From: JBFMFE01 sp040752295
Lineage (GTDB): Bacteria > UBP15 > UBA6099 > JBFMBQ01
DNA length: 8,303 bases
Assembly: GCA_040752295.1 (NCBI GenBank)
Contig: JBFMFE010000045.1
Location: forward strand, 1 to 8,303
Direction of reading: 5' to 3'
The position numbers and the translations under genes were made by a program. The first letter of the stretch is position 1. Every line of letters begins with the position of its first letter. The notes beneath the pieces are model-generated. The model was not told where the DNA came from and did not search any database. It worked only from the letters and a program-made list of their open reading frames with translations. Positions 1 through 5,870 of this stretch are shown one piece after another.

Positions 1-40
1 GATGCAAATCCGATCATGCGAAAATCAATATGCGCGAAAC

Positions 41-127
41 GCCTTGGAGTGCGGTGTGCAAACACCGCCTTGTTTCCCGCGCTCCGCGCGGGAGTGAAGG
101 CGGCGATGACTCGCCGCAGTCCAAGGC
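41..127. repeat. Large imperfect palindrome / cloverleaf-like repeat
   Basis: The outer arms 41-48 and 120-127 are perfect 8-bp inverted repeats. Between them lie three hairpins: 51-57/62-68 (gcggtgt/acaccgc), 75-82/86-93 (tcccgcgc/gcgcggga, 3-nt loop) and 100-106/111-117 (gcggcga/tcgccgc). The whole segment is also an imperfect palindrome centred on 84, and the alternative stem 65-71/97-103 (ccgcctt/aaggcgg) competes with two of the small hairpins. I see no promoter or coding role. It looks like a dispersed intergenic repeat unit; that similar units occur in uncultured bacterial genomes is recollection, not a search. Confidence 0.7.
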
Positions 128-147
128 CTGCCTGCCGGCAGGCAGGC
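126..147. repeat. 22-bp perfect GC palindrome
   Basis: A perfect palindrome built from cctgcctgcc and its complement, directly abutting the larger palindromic unit at 41-127. A related split form lies at 527-555. A 15-nt identical half (cggcaggcaggcgga, 136-150) recurs at 3120-3134 inside the long acidic membrane protein gene. Its translation gives the LPAGRQA-like strings I recall from spurious metagenomic ORFs. Confidence 0.75.
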
Positions 148-297
148 GGATGACGTCGCAATCCATCGTGACGAAGAATGTGCGAAAGTTCACAAGAGTA
201 GTGTTGTTCATTTTTTTCACCTTCAAATGCCACTTCGACTCTTGTCTGTTTAATTGATGTATATCTTATTCAACTTGCTTAATGTTTTTTCCTTTGA

Positions 298-382
298 GAC
301 ATAATGGGGACGACATAATGGACAGTCACTATTTTCCGACATAATGGGACATAAGACATAATGGGGACAGTCATCATTTTCC
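298..382. repeat. Four GACATAATGG repeat units
   Basis: Units start at 298, 312, 338 and 355, each with GACATAATGG. Two of them (312-337 and 355-382) continue into near-identical GACAGTCA(C/T)...ATTTTCC tails. I recall such ATAATGGGGACAGTCA motifs beside IS200-type/REP-associated transposase genes, but no transposase is present here, so this may be a solo remnant or REP-like cluster. The family link is from memory and unverified. Confidence 0.65.
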
Positions 383-481
383 GGCGCTTTTACCCATTGC
401 CCGTTTTCCATCCTTTATTGCTTTCTGCAATTTTATAACCAAACCTTCAGCAAATCCAGCCCCGCCTTCACTGAAGATTTG
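374..481 (-). pseudogene. Possible degraded C-terminal coding remnant
   Basis: The minus strand is open from 481 down to a TGA at 376-374, directly followed by a second TGA. It reads about 35 codons of ordinary protein-like sequence, including EGLVIKLQKAIKDGKRAMGK, and is closed upstream by TAA at 484-482. It has no start codon context of its own. The stop sits exactly at the junction with the ATTTTCC end of the GACATAATGG repeats. It could be the last codons of a lost gene or part of the repeat itself. Confidence 0.2.
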
Positions 482-526
482 TTACAGGCGTCACTCCTGC
501 CTCTTTGCACCCTCCCGATGGTAATC

Positions 527-555
527 GCCTGCCTGCGCCGCATAGGCAGGCAGGC
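527..555. repeat. Hairpin repeat related to the 126-147 palindrome
   Basis: A 10-bp perfect stem (527-536 with 546-555) closes a 9-nt loop (gccgcatag). The arms gcctgcctgc/gcaggcaggc are those of the palindrome at 126-147, here separated by the loop. It lies in gene-free DNA. Confidence 0.65.
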
Positions 556-736
556 CACGCAGGCCGCCTCCTCCCAGCCATGGCGTTTTCTGCTTTATCC
601 CACTGACCTTCAATTCTACAGTATCACACGGCGCCGGGCAAGAGATTTGAAAGTCCGTCTTCCGGCGCCCCTGCCGGAACCCGCCCGTGCCCCTGCCCGG
701 TCTTTAAACCCCATAGTTTCATAAAAAACGATGAAA

Positions 737-763
737 ACACAGAGAACACAGAGGGCACGGAGA
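737..763. repeat. 9-bp-period triplet array 1
   Basis: Three consecutive 9-mers: acacagaga, acacagagg, gcacggaga. The complementary reading has the form TCxxxGTGx, resembling the two arrays at 980-1004 and 1056-1082 in opposite orientation. Confidence 0.6.
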
Positions 764-781
764 GGAAAAAGCATAATTTAC

Positions 782-914
782 CCCGGATTATTCATACCTC
801 TCTTTTGACACCCTGCCATCCCGCCTGTCATTGCGAGGAGCGAAGCGACGTGGCAATCTCATTTTTCCTTTCACCCATTTTTCGCATCTTTCCCTGTAGC
901 GTGAATAATCCGGG
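782..914. repeat. 133-bp module with 13-bp terminal inverted repeats
   Basis: The ends are perfect 13-bp inverted repeats: cccggattattca (782-794) and tgaataatccggg (902-914). Inside, 827-860 carries a tcattgcgaggagcgaagcg-type sequence with attgc/gcaat ends (830-834/853-857), which I recall as a common dispersed intergenic repeat in environmental bacteria. No ORF fills the module. It resembles a MITE or a composite repeat unit; no flanking target duplication is obvious. Confidence 0.55.
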
Positions 915-979
915 TTTACAGGACTTCACTGAAAGTGATGTCCTGCGGGCGCACGCAGTGCGCCCTTAATGTTTCTTTT

Positions 980-1004
980 CTTTGCGCCCTTTGCGCCTTT
1001 GCGG
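980..1004. repeat. 9-bp-period array 2
   Basis: Two identical 9-mers ctttgcgcc (980-988 and 989-997) are followed by a third partial unit, ctttgcgg (997-1004). This is a simple direct array in gene-free DNA, similar in design to those at 737-763 and 1056-1082. Confidence 0.6.
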
Positions 1005-1055
1005 TTCACTATTTATGAAAAATCAGGGTAAAGTCTTTCGGCTCTTTGCCGCAAA

Positions 1056-1082
1056 CTTCGTGCCCTTAGTGAACTTAGTGGA
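1056..1082. repeat. 9-bp-period array 3, containing the symporter stop codon
   Basis: Three 9-mers: cttcgtgcc, cttagtgaa, cttagtgga. On the minus strand the units read cac-taa, and the symporter's TAA stop (1077-1075) lies in the third unit, so the array overlaps the 3' end of that gene. Confidence 0.6.
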
Positions 1083-2460
1083 TCTTCTTTTCTCTTTCCC
1101 CTCCATCTTTAACCGGAAACCGGGAACCTGTCTTCCTCAAATCCTTCGTCTTCTCATCTATCGGGTAGCCGAGAAAGATGACGAACCCGACCAGCGCGAT
1201 GGCGCCCGCGATGGGTCCGAGCAGGTTTATCCCGAGCGGATTCGTCCTCGCGTGCCCGAACGCGCCGAACACCGCTCCCTGCATGAACCCCGAAAGCGCC
1301 GTCGCTAACTTCTGTAGAAACCCCTGCGCGCTGAAATATATCGCCTCCCTCCTCTTCCCCGTCACCTTCTCGTCGTAGTCTATTATGTCCGCCAATATCG
1401 CAAACGGCAGTATCTGCGTCCCTGCCACCGGCAGGCTCAGCACAAGCATGAACACCATCCCCGCCGTCACCGTCGAAACAGGCAGTTGCGTCCTGCCGAG
1501 AAAGAGCATGAAGGGCATCACGCAGCCGAGACCCAGAACGCTTGCGAGGTACAGTTTCTTCTTCTCGACGCTCCGGGACAGGATGTTGATCACCACGTAC
1601 GAGACGATGATCCCGGCGCCCATGATCATCATGAGAAACTTGGTGAAGCTTTCCGGCTTGGCGAATATCTCGGTGACGATGAACGGCATGCTCGCCGACA
1701 GCGCGTAGAAGCCGAACTGAAGCAGCAGCGCCGCCGCCACGTAGCGGAGAAACGCCGGGTTGCTGAACGTCCATCCGAGGGCTTCGGCGATGGAGTACGA
1801 TTCCGCCGTCCGGGCGGACGCCGCGCGTTCCCTCACGGTGAAGGTCGTCGCGTACAGGAAGACGAGTCCCGCCGCGGCAAAAACGAGCGCCATCGCAGGG
1901 AAACCGCGCCTCTGTATGATGTCCGGCGCCGCGACCGCCTGCGTGAAATACGACAGCATCAGGAACATGGACATCATCGTGGAGAGCTGCACCCTGTGAT
2001 CGGACCGCTCCACCTGCTCGGGGAAAAGCGCGAGGTACGGCACCATCACGACCGTGAAGGAGAACCAGAAGACGCCCATGACGACCGGCAGGTAAACGAA
2101 GAGCAGCGGCGACCCGGGGGGAAACGGGGGGGTCCACAGGAAGTAGAACGAGAGGACGAGAGCGGGCGCGCCGAAAAGCAGGAACGGGCGCCGCCTCCCT
2201 ATGCGCGTCTTCGTGCGGTCGCTCCAGTAGCCCACGATCGGGTCCGCTATCGCATCCACGACACGCCCCGCGATCTGTATCGTTCCGAACCAGAAAATCG
2301 GCATAAGCGGCTCGTGTCCACGGTAGCCCTTGGCGTAGAAGTACACGAGCCAGAATATGTAGATGTTGTTGAGGAGGTTTCCTCCGAACTGCCCTGAGCA
2401 GTAGAGCAGGCTTCTTGAGAGGGGGAACCTTACGTTCTTTTCGGGGGGGGCGGCATTCAT
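1075..2460 (-). CDS. GPH-family sugar:cation symporter (MFS, MelB-like)
   Basis: A 461-residue integral inner-membrane transporter of the glycoside-pentoside-hexuronide:cation symporter family, normal length, with about 12 hydrophobic segments. Family signatures are clear: the first cytoplasmic loop DAIADPIVGYWSDRTKTR followed by IGRRRPF (residues ~69-93), MVPYLALFPE with a following HR (~139-156), and a late ADIIDYDEKVTGKRRE segment before a Kla-type helix. Such proteins import sugars or glycosides with Na+ or H+; the substrate cannot be read here and no glycosidase gene is adjacent. The start at 2460 gives the usual short N-terminus before helix 1. No strong SD is visible. It is divergent from the acidic membrane protein gene, with 180 bases between them. 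The C-terminal tail (KDGGEREKKIH) is hydrophilic and ends inside a 9-bp repeat array, so the last residues may be repeat-derived. Confidence 0.92.
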   Translation of the reverse strand: MNAAPPEKNVRFPLSRSLLYCSGQFGGNLLNNIYIFWLVYFYAKGYRGHEPLMPIFWFGTIQIAGRVVDAIADPIVGYWSDRTKTRIGRRRPFLLFGAPALVLSFYFLWTPPFPPGSPLLFVYLPVVMGVFWFSFTVVMVPYLALFPEQVERSDHRVQLSTMMSMFLMLSYFTQAVAAPDIIQRRGFPAMALVFAAAGLVFLYATTFTVRERAASARTAESYSIAEALGWTFSNPAFLRYVAAALLLQFGFYALSASMPFIVTEIFAKPESFTKFLMMIMGAGIIVSYVVINILSRSVEKKKLYLASVLGLGCVMPFMLFLGRTQLPVSTVTAGMVFMLVLSLPVAGTQILPFAILADIIDYDEKVTGKRREAIYFSAQGFLQKLATALSGFMQGAVFGAFGHARTNPLGINLLGPIAGAIALVGFVIFLGYPIDEKTKDLRKTGSRFPVKDGGEREKKIH

Positions 2461-2504
2461 GGGCGTGTCTTTTACGGGGTCTCCGGCGCGCCGTCGCGTG
2501 CGAT

Positions 2505-2533
2505 ATTATCACGAAAAAACGTCAAAAAATCAA
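2505..2533 (-). promoter_or_regulatory. Candidate sigma70-type promoter for the symporter
   Basis: On the minus strand, -35 TTGATT (2533-2528) is separated by 17 bases from -10 GATAAT (2510-2505), about 45 bases upstream of the symporter ATG. Spacing is ideal and the -10 matches 5 of 6, in an AT-rich patch within GC-rich DNA. Predicted transcription start is near 2498. Confidence 0.45.
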
Positions 2534-2595
2534 TTAAACCGCGGCATTTCGGGGCAGACCCGCTTCAGCGGGGGGACTTTTTCACCTTTCTGTGT

Positions 2596-2601
2596 TAAAA
2601 T
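2596..2601 (+). promoter_or_regulatory. Candidate -10 box (TGTTAAAAT) for the acidic membrane protein gene
   Basis: The motif tgttaaaat here recurs identically before the small gene at 4624. No good -35 is visible. A start near 2608 would coincide with an ATG that opens only a six-codon reading frame (MFRGIY, 2607-2627) ending before the main gene, which could be a leader peptide or chance. An alternative -10 is the AT-rich ctattaatatat at 2621-2632. Confidence 0.3.
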
Positions 2602-2630
2602 TTCCGATGTTTCGGGGAATCTATTAATAT

Positions 2631-2642
2631 ATACGTACGTAT
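2631..2642. promoter_or_regulatory. 12-bp palindrome overlapping the start codon
   Basis: ATACGTACGTAT is a perfect palindrome whose last two bases are the first two of the ATG at 2641. Its place suggests an operator or translation-blocking site, but nothing else supports binding. Confidence 0.35.
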
Positions 2643-4572
2643 GATGGAACTGATACAGAGGTACGAGGAAAGCCTCACGGCGTACAACAAAGCCGCGGGG
2701 TACATCGAAAGAGGCAACGTCGCGGAAGCCGAGCCTATACTCAGGAAGGCTCTCGCTCTATACCCCCGGCAGGCGCTCATGGACGAGGGTCAGTCCGTCG
2801 AGCCTGCCATAAAGGATTCCTACGAGACGCTCTTTTCAAACATACGCGCCAAGCTCATCGAAATAGACCGGCGGAGGGCGCAGCTGAGGTTCCACGACGA
2901 CCGGTTTGAAAGCCTCCAGAACATAGTGGACCGCAACATCGCCCTCAGGGCGCGCATGGGGCACGACGTGCGTCCCATGCCGGTCGTGCAGACCACCGAA
3001 GCCGCCGACGACTTCAGGACGATAGACCTCGACTTCGAGCTTCTGGACGCCGCTCCGCCGGCTCTCGAAAAACCCCCGGCGCAAACAGCCGAACCGGGCG
3101 AGGGCGTCGCGCCGCGGGGCGGCAGGCAGGCGGACGTTCACGTGGACGAACTGCTCCGTGACGCCCGCCGGCGGGACGAACCCGTTGCCGCCCCTCCCGC
3201 TGAGCCTTCCGCGGCGGAGGCCCCCGAGCCGCCCATGCCGGATGCCGCCGAGCCGCCGCCGGCGGAGGATACCGCCCCCGTCGAAACTGAAATAGAACCC
3301 GTCATATTCGTCGAAGAGCCGGCGGAAGAGGCGCCACCGGCGCTTGAAGAGCCGCCCGATGAAGCGGTCCCGTTTGAGGAGGCGCGTTCCGCAGTGGAGA
3401 CCGCGGCGCTCGCCGGGCAGACCGTCGAGGAGACGCCGCCGGGGGAGGAAACCGCCTCCGTCGAAACCGAAATGGAACCCGTCATATTCATCGAAGAGCC
3501 GGCGGAAGAGGCGCCCGAGGCTGAAGAGGCGGCGGGAGAGGAAGAGCCGTGGCGCGCCGCGCCGCTCGAAGAGGGCGTCGGGGAGGAGTGGGCGGGCGAG
3601 GGCGAGATTGAAATCACCAGCCTCGAGGAGGAGGCGAGCGTGGCGCGAAAGCCGTTTTTCTCGCGGCTCGCGGCGGCGTTTGCGGGGCTGTTCGGGAGAC
3701 GCCGGAAGGAAGCGCAGATAGAGCCTGAACTCCAGATGATGTACGAGGACGAGTGGGCGCCCGCAGGGGAGGTCGCCGCCGGAACGGCGGAGGCGCCGGC
3801 GGGCGAGTTGGAGGGGATAAAGGAAGAGGAGATCGAGGGCGAAGCGGAAGAAGCCCCGCCGGAGGAACAGCCGCCCGCCGTGGAGGAGGCGGACGAGGCG
3901 CGCCCGGAGGAGCGTGAGCTGACGCACGAAGAGGTCGCCGCCGAGATGGGCTTCGCGCGGGAAGAGCCTGAACCGGCTCCCGCGCCCGCGAAAGCCCGGA
4001 CGATTCCGAAAGCGGCGCGCGCCGTCGCGCGCGCGGCGGAACAAATCGCCGTCGCCGCGGCGTGGGCGGCTCTGATCTCGGTGTCGGGGTACGCGGCGTT
4101 CTCCGGGATTCTGCCCGTATATCTGGCGCGGGCGGGTTTTGCGAAGACCGAGATCGCCCTGGCGGAAAAAGACCTGAACCGGGCGCTCAAGGGATACGAT
4201 CTCATTTATTCGTCGGTGGAGAGGGGCGGAATTTTCCCGCGCGACAGGAAGGCGGTGGTGGATTTCATCGCCGGCGCCGCCGCTTCGCAGGCGCGGTGGC
4301 TGATAAGCGAGGGAAGGACGGACGAGGCGATCCGGCTCATCGGGTTCTGCACGGAGCGGTACGGCGCCGGGGGCGACGCGCTCAAGGCGCAGCTCGCGCG
4401 CGCTTACCTGAAGAAAATCCGGCTCGCCGCTGCGATCAACGAGGCGCACGGCGCCGGATACTACCTCGAGAAACTGAACGTACTGCTTCGCGCGTTCGAG
4501 GGCGAGCCTCCCGTGGACGTCCTGGCTGCCCGCGCCGAAGCCGCCGCGGAACTCGAAGCGCTTTCCCGTTGA
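2641..4572 (+). CDS. Single-pass membrane protein with acidic P/E/A linker and TPR-like ends
   Basis: A 643-residue protein that I do not assign to a family. Residues ~5-45 form a TPR-like helical pair (AYNKAAGYIERGNVAEAEPI, then LRKALALYP), followed by more helices to ~110. Residues ~120-455 are a low-complexity Glu/Ala/Pro linker carrying a 60-residue-period duplication (VETE.EPVIF(V/I)EEPAEEAP at 214-232 and 274-292) and one basic amphipathic patch (ARKPFFSRLAAAFAGLFGRR, ~335-354). A transmembrane helix follows at ~468-495, preceded by basic residues, so the N-terminal part is probably cytoplasmic and the C-terminal ~145 residues are outside. That tail is helical and TPR-like (LAEKDLNRALKGYDLIYSSV; GRTDEAIRLIGFCTERYGAG). 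The start may be 2641 or the next ATG at 2644; no SD is visible. A scaffold or envelope-organising role would be inference only. The reading frame is certain from length and codon bias. Confidence 0.85.
   Translation: MMELIQRYEESLTAYNKAAGYIERGNVAEAEPILRKALALYPRQALMDEGQSVEPAIKDSYETLFSNIRAKLIEIDRRRAQLRFHDDRFESLQNIVDRNIALRARMGHDVRPMPVVQTTEAADDFRTIDLDFELLDAAPPALEKPPAQTAEPGEGVAPRGGRQADVHVDELLRDARRRDEPVAAPPAEPSAAEAPEPPMPDAAEPPPAEDTAPVETEIEPVIFVEEPAEEAPPALEEPPDEAVPFEEARSAVETAALAGQTVEETPPGEETASVETEMEPVIFIEEPAEEAPEAEEAAGEEEPWRAAPLEEGVGEEWAGEGEIEITSLEEEASVARKPFFSRLAAAFAGLFGRRRKEAQIEPELQMMYEDEWAPAGEVAAGTAEAPAGELEGIKEEEIEGEAEEAPPEEQPPAVEEADEARPEERELTHEEVAAEMGFAREEPEPAPAPAKARTIPKAARAVARAAEQIAVAAAWAALISVSGYAAFSGILPVYLARAGFAKTEIALAEKDLNRALKGYDLIYSSVERGGIFPRDRKAVVDFIAGAAASQARWLISEGRTDEAIRLIGFCTERYGAGGDALKAQLARAYLKKIRLAAAINEAHGAGYYLEKLNVLLRAFEGEPPVDVLAARAEAAAELEALSR
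3251..3515 (+). repeat. In-gene duplication, two ~85-bp copies 180 bp apart
   Basis: Copies lie at 3251-3335 and 3431-3515, offset exactly 180 bp (60 codons). Sequences such as gtcatattc and tcgaagagccggcggaagag are identical in both, and most differences look silent or conservative (V/I, I/M). This suggests a fairly recent tandem duplication within the acidic linker. Confidence 0.75.
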
Positions 4573-4588
4573 GACCGAACCGTGGACG

Positions 4589-4617
4589 CTGACGCGCTTC
4601 GATGGTCCTGTTAAAAT
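4589..4617 (+). promoter_or_regulatory. Candidate promoter giving a leaderless mRNA
   Basis: -35 CTGACG (4589-4594), a 17-base spacer and -10 TAAAAT (4612-4617), preceded by TG-T as in an extended -10. A start about 7 bases downstream falls on the ATG at 4624, so the transcript would be leaderless, which agrees with the lack of any SD. Confidence 0.45.
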
Positions 4618-4623
4618 ATCGTC

Positions 4624-4845
4624 ATGGAAGCTCTGCGCGTGATGGACGGTACGGGCGGGCGGGATTACCTCATTCGCTCCATCGCAATCGTAACCCTGCT
4701 GTACGAGCGCGGAATCCTGGACGAACTTCTCGAATCCGGGCGGCTCTCGGTCGAGGAAATCGAGGACAGGGTGGGGACGCTCAAGGATATGTACCCCGGT
4801 TTCATGGGGTCTCCCGCCGGTGGGGAGAGCGGCGACGGGAGGTGA
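4624..4845 (+). CDS. Small protein of unknown function (73 aa)
   Basis: I do not recognise this family. The product is mainly helical: a hydrophobic stretch DYLIRSIAIVTLLYERGILD (~14-33), then acidic amphipathic helices LLESGRLSVEEIEDRVGTL (~36-54) and a short Gly-rich tail. The hydrophobic stretch is broken by charges, so it is probably a soluble helix rather than a membrane segment. Codon use matches the neighbours (high GC at third positions). It follows the acidic membrane protein gene by 51 bases and has its own promoter. It shares a reading frame with the HNH gene downstream, separated by the TGA at 4843-4845 and 114 bases of non-coding-looking sequence. SVEEIEDR recalls short winged-helix or adaptor-like helices, but that is not enough for a call. 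Confidence 0.6.
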   Translation: MEALRVMDGTGGRDYLIRSIAIVTLLYERGILDELLESGRLSVEEIEDRVGTLKDMYPGFMGSPAGGESGDGR

Positions 4846-4879
4846 ACACGGGGAGTTCCCTCTCCGCGGTCGAACGGCG

Positions 4880-4896
4880 GCGCGGCAGCGCCGCGC
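4880..4896. other. GC-rich hairpin between the small gene and the HNH gene
   Basis: gcgcggc (4880-4886), loop agc, gccgcgc (4890-4896): a perfect 7-bp stem. No T-run follows, so it is not an intrinsic terminator. It could pause polymerase or affect folding upstream of the HNH start. Confidence 0.45.
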
Positions 4897-4959
4897 AGCG
4901 TCCGGCTGGCGGCGCCCGCGGGAAGGATACATCGAAGGGGAGCGCGAGAAACGGCGGAA

Positions 4960-5550
4960 ATGGAAACCGCGGCGGTGAAAAAAACGTCTTCGCCCGCGTT
5001 CACCGTACTCGTTCTGAACGCCAGTTACGAGGTTTTGAGCATCACCCGGTGGCAGAGGGCGCTGTGCATGATCTTCTCGGGCAAAGCCGAGGTCGTCGAG
5101 GAGAGCGAGTGCGTCGTGCGCTCGCCGAGCGTACAGGTGAGGGTTCCGTCGGTGATAAGGATCGTCTATTACATAAAAATGCCGCGGTTGAACATTCCCT
5201 TTTCGCGCACGAACGTCTTCCTTCGCGACCGGTACGTCTGCCAGTACTGCGGCGGGCAGCACCCCGCGGCGTCGCTCACGCTCGACCACGTCATCCCACG
5301 GTCCGAGGGAGGGATCACGTGCTGGGAGAACGTCGTCACCGCGTGCCGCGGATGCAACGTTAAAAAGGGCGACCACACCCCCGAGGACGCCGGCATGAAG
5401 CTGCTGCGGAAACCGAGGGCGCCGCACTATTTCCCGACCCTCAACATGCACCTGCGAGAGGAATGGGAGAGGTACCTTCCGTTTCCGGTGCAGACGCCGC
5501 ACGGCGCGCATCAGGGCGCCGGGGACCGAATGCCGTCGCCGGGGCGGTAA
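4960..5550 (+). CDS. HNH endonuclease
   Basis: A 196-residue member of a widespread stand-alone HNH family. The N-terminal part has the family pattern VLVLNASYEVLSITRWQRAL (16-35) followed by GKAEVVE (41-47). The C-terminal part holds the nuclease core: CQYC (94-97), LDHVIPRSEGG (108-118), WENVV (122-126) and CRGCNVKK (129-136). The four cysteines would bind a structural zinc, and D109/H110 plus N124 are the expected active-site positions. The family is predicted to cleave DNA; its physiological role is unknown. The ATG at 4960 is the first usable start after the upstream in-frame stop; SD support is weak (cggcgg close to the start). The last ~16 residues (HGAHQGAGDRMPSPGR) look like an unstructured extension. 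It is the last gene before the drop in GC. Confidence 0.93.
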   Translation: METAAVKKTSSPAFTVLVLNASYEVLSITRWQRALCMIFSGKAEVVEESECVVRSPSVQVRVPSVIRIVYYIKMPRLNIPFSRTNVFLRDRYVCQYCGGQHPAASLTLDHVIPRSEGGITCWENVVTACRGCNVKKGDHTPEDAGMKLLRKPRAPHYFPTLNMHLREEWERYLPFPVQTPHGAHQGAGDRMPSPGR

Positions 5551-5870
5551 CGGAAAGAATTATTCACTCCCCGGAGGCAACAGGTCTTCGGAACGAAAAA
5601 TCGGCGATTTTTCAGGAAAAACGCTGGAAATTGCAATCAGAGACACCGCGCAAAAAAGCAGTTTTTGGAAAGACGAGGAAAAATTTAACAAATTGAGGAA
5701 AAACGGGCTGCCGGATGCTTCCTATCAAAAAGTCCTCGCCTCCTCCTCTGGTTTCTCCGCGAAGTCAACACCGGACGTAACGGCTGTCGGAATTTCCGGG
5801 TTCGAAGCCAGGCGCGAGACTTTGGCCCAGGGGCATCAACGATATTTCACATCCGTCGCGCCAGAATCGG
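5551..5870. other. Gene-free stretch with inverted repeats
   Basis: No convincing gene. Visible structures are the hairpin at 5596-5612, a 7-bp inverted repeat ggcgcga/tcgcgcc (5811-5817/5856-5862), and an 8-bp stem cacatccg/cggatgtg (5848-5855/5868-5875, 12-base loop) that competes with it. Frames open on both strands near 5693-5971 lack an SD and give low-quality translations. The stretch marks the change from GC-rich genes to the AT-richer accessory part. Confidence 0.5.
5596..5612. terminator. Weak AT-rich hairpin after the HNH gene
   Basis: aaaaatc-ggc-gattttt forms a symmetrical 7-bp stem with a 3-base loop, 46 bases after the HNH stop. It ends in T's in both directions, so it could act as a weak bidirectional terminator, but the stem is AT-rich and the T's lie within it. 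Confidence 0.25.

Larger units (their letters stand above)
14..211 (-). pseudogene. Short ORF: gene-like start running into repeat
   Basis: On the minus strand an ATG at 211-209 follows a good SD-like AAGGTGA about six bases upstream. The first ~20 codons (MNNTTLVNFRTFFVTMD...) look protein-like. From about position 150 the frame runs into the palindromic repeats and becomes repeat translation (RLPAGRQALDCGESSPP) up to a TGA at 16-14. The simplest reading is the 5' end of a small gene interrupted by repeat insertion, or a chance start. I recognise no family. Confidence 0.2.
383..781. other. Gene-free stretch, repeats only
   Basis: Apart from the coding-like remnant (374-481), the hairpin at 527-555 and the 9-bp array at 737-763, I see nothing supportable. 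The frame open at 479-724 on the plus strand has no SD and a composition unlike the neighbouring genes, so I do not call it. Confidence 0.5.

Noticed and set aside
298..382. Possible CRISPR-like array
   Set aside because: Units are irregularly spaced (14, 26, 17 bases) with no true spacers and no cas genes nearby.
479..724. An 81-codon plus-strand frame in the repeat region
   Set aside because: It passes through the hairpin repeat at 527-555, lacks an SD and has no recognisable domain.
1154..2512. Long open frames overlapping the symporter gene (1154-2512 minus, 1486-2397 plus)
   Set aside because: The products are Arg/His/Pro-rich without domains, whereas the symporter frame has diagnostic family motifs.
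2559..2582. A hairpin (cccgc-ttca-gcggg) before a T-run in the divergent intergenic region
   Set aside because: The T-run starts several bases after the stem, and a terminator here would serve no gene on the plus strand. I treat it as chance structure.
2836..5511. An 891-codon open frame on the minus strand opposite the acidic protein and HNH genes
   Set aside because: Its product is Arg/Gly/Leu-rich low-complexity translation and it spans two well-supported plus-strand genes; it is open because of the extreme GC third-position bias opposite it. The same applies to 3138-4205 (-), 3344-3721 (+) and 4062-4592 (+).
5790..5820. A tRNA T-arm-like ggttcgaa sequence
   Set aside because: The arms have a mismatch and no acceptor, D or anticodon stems can be found at the right distances on either strand.
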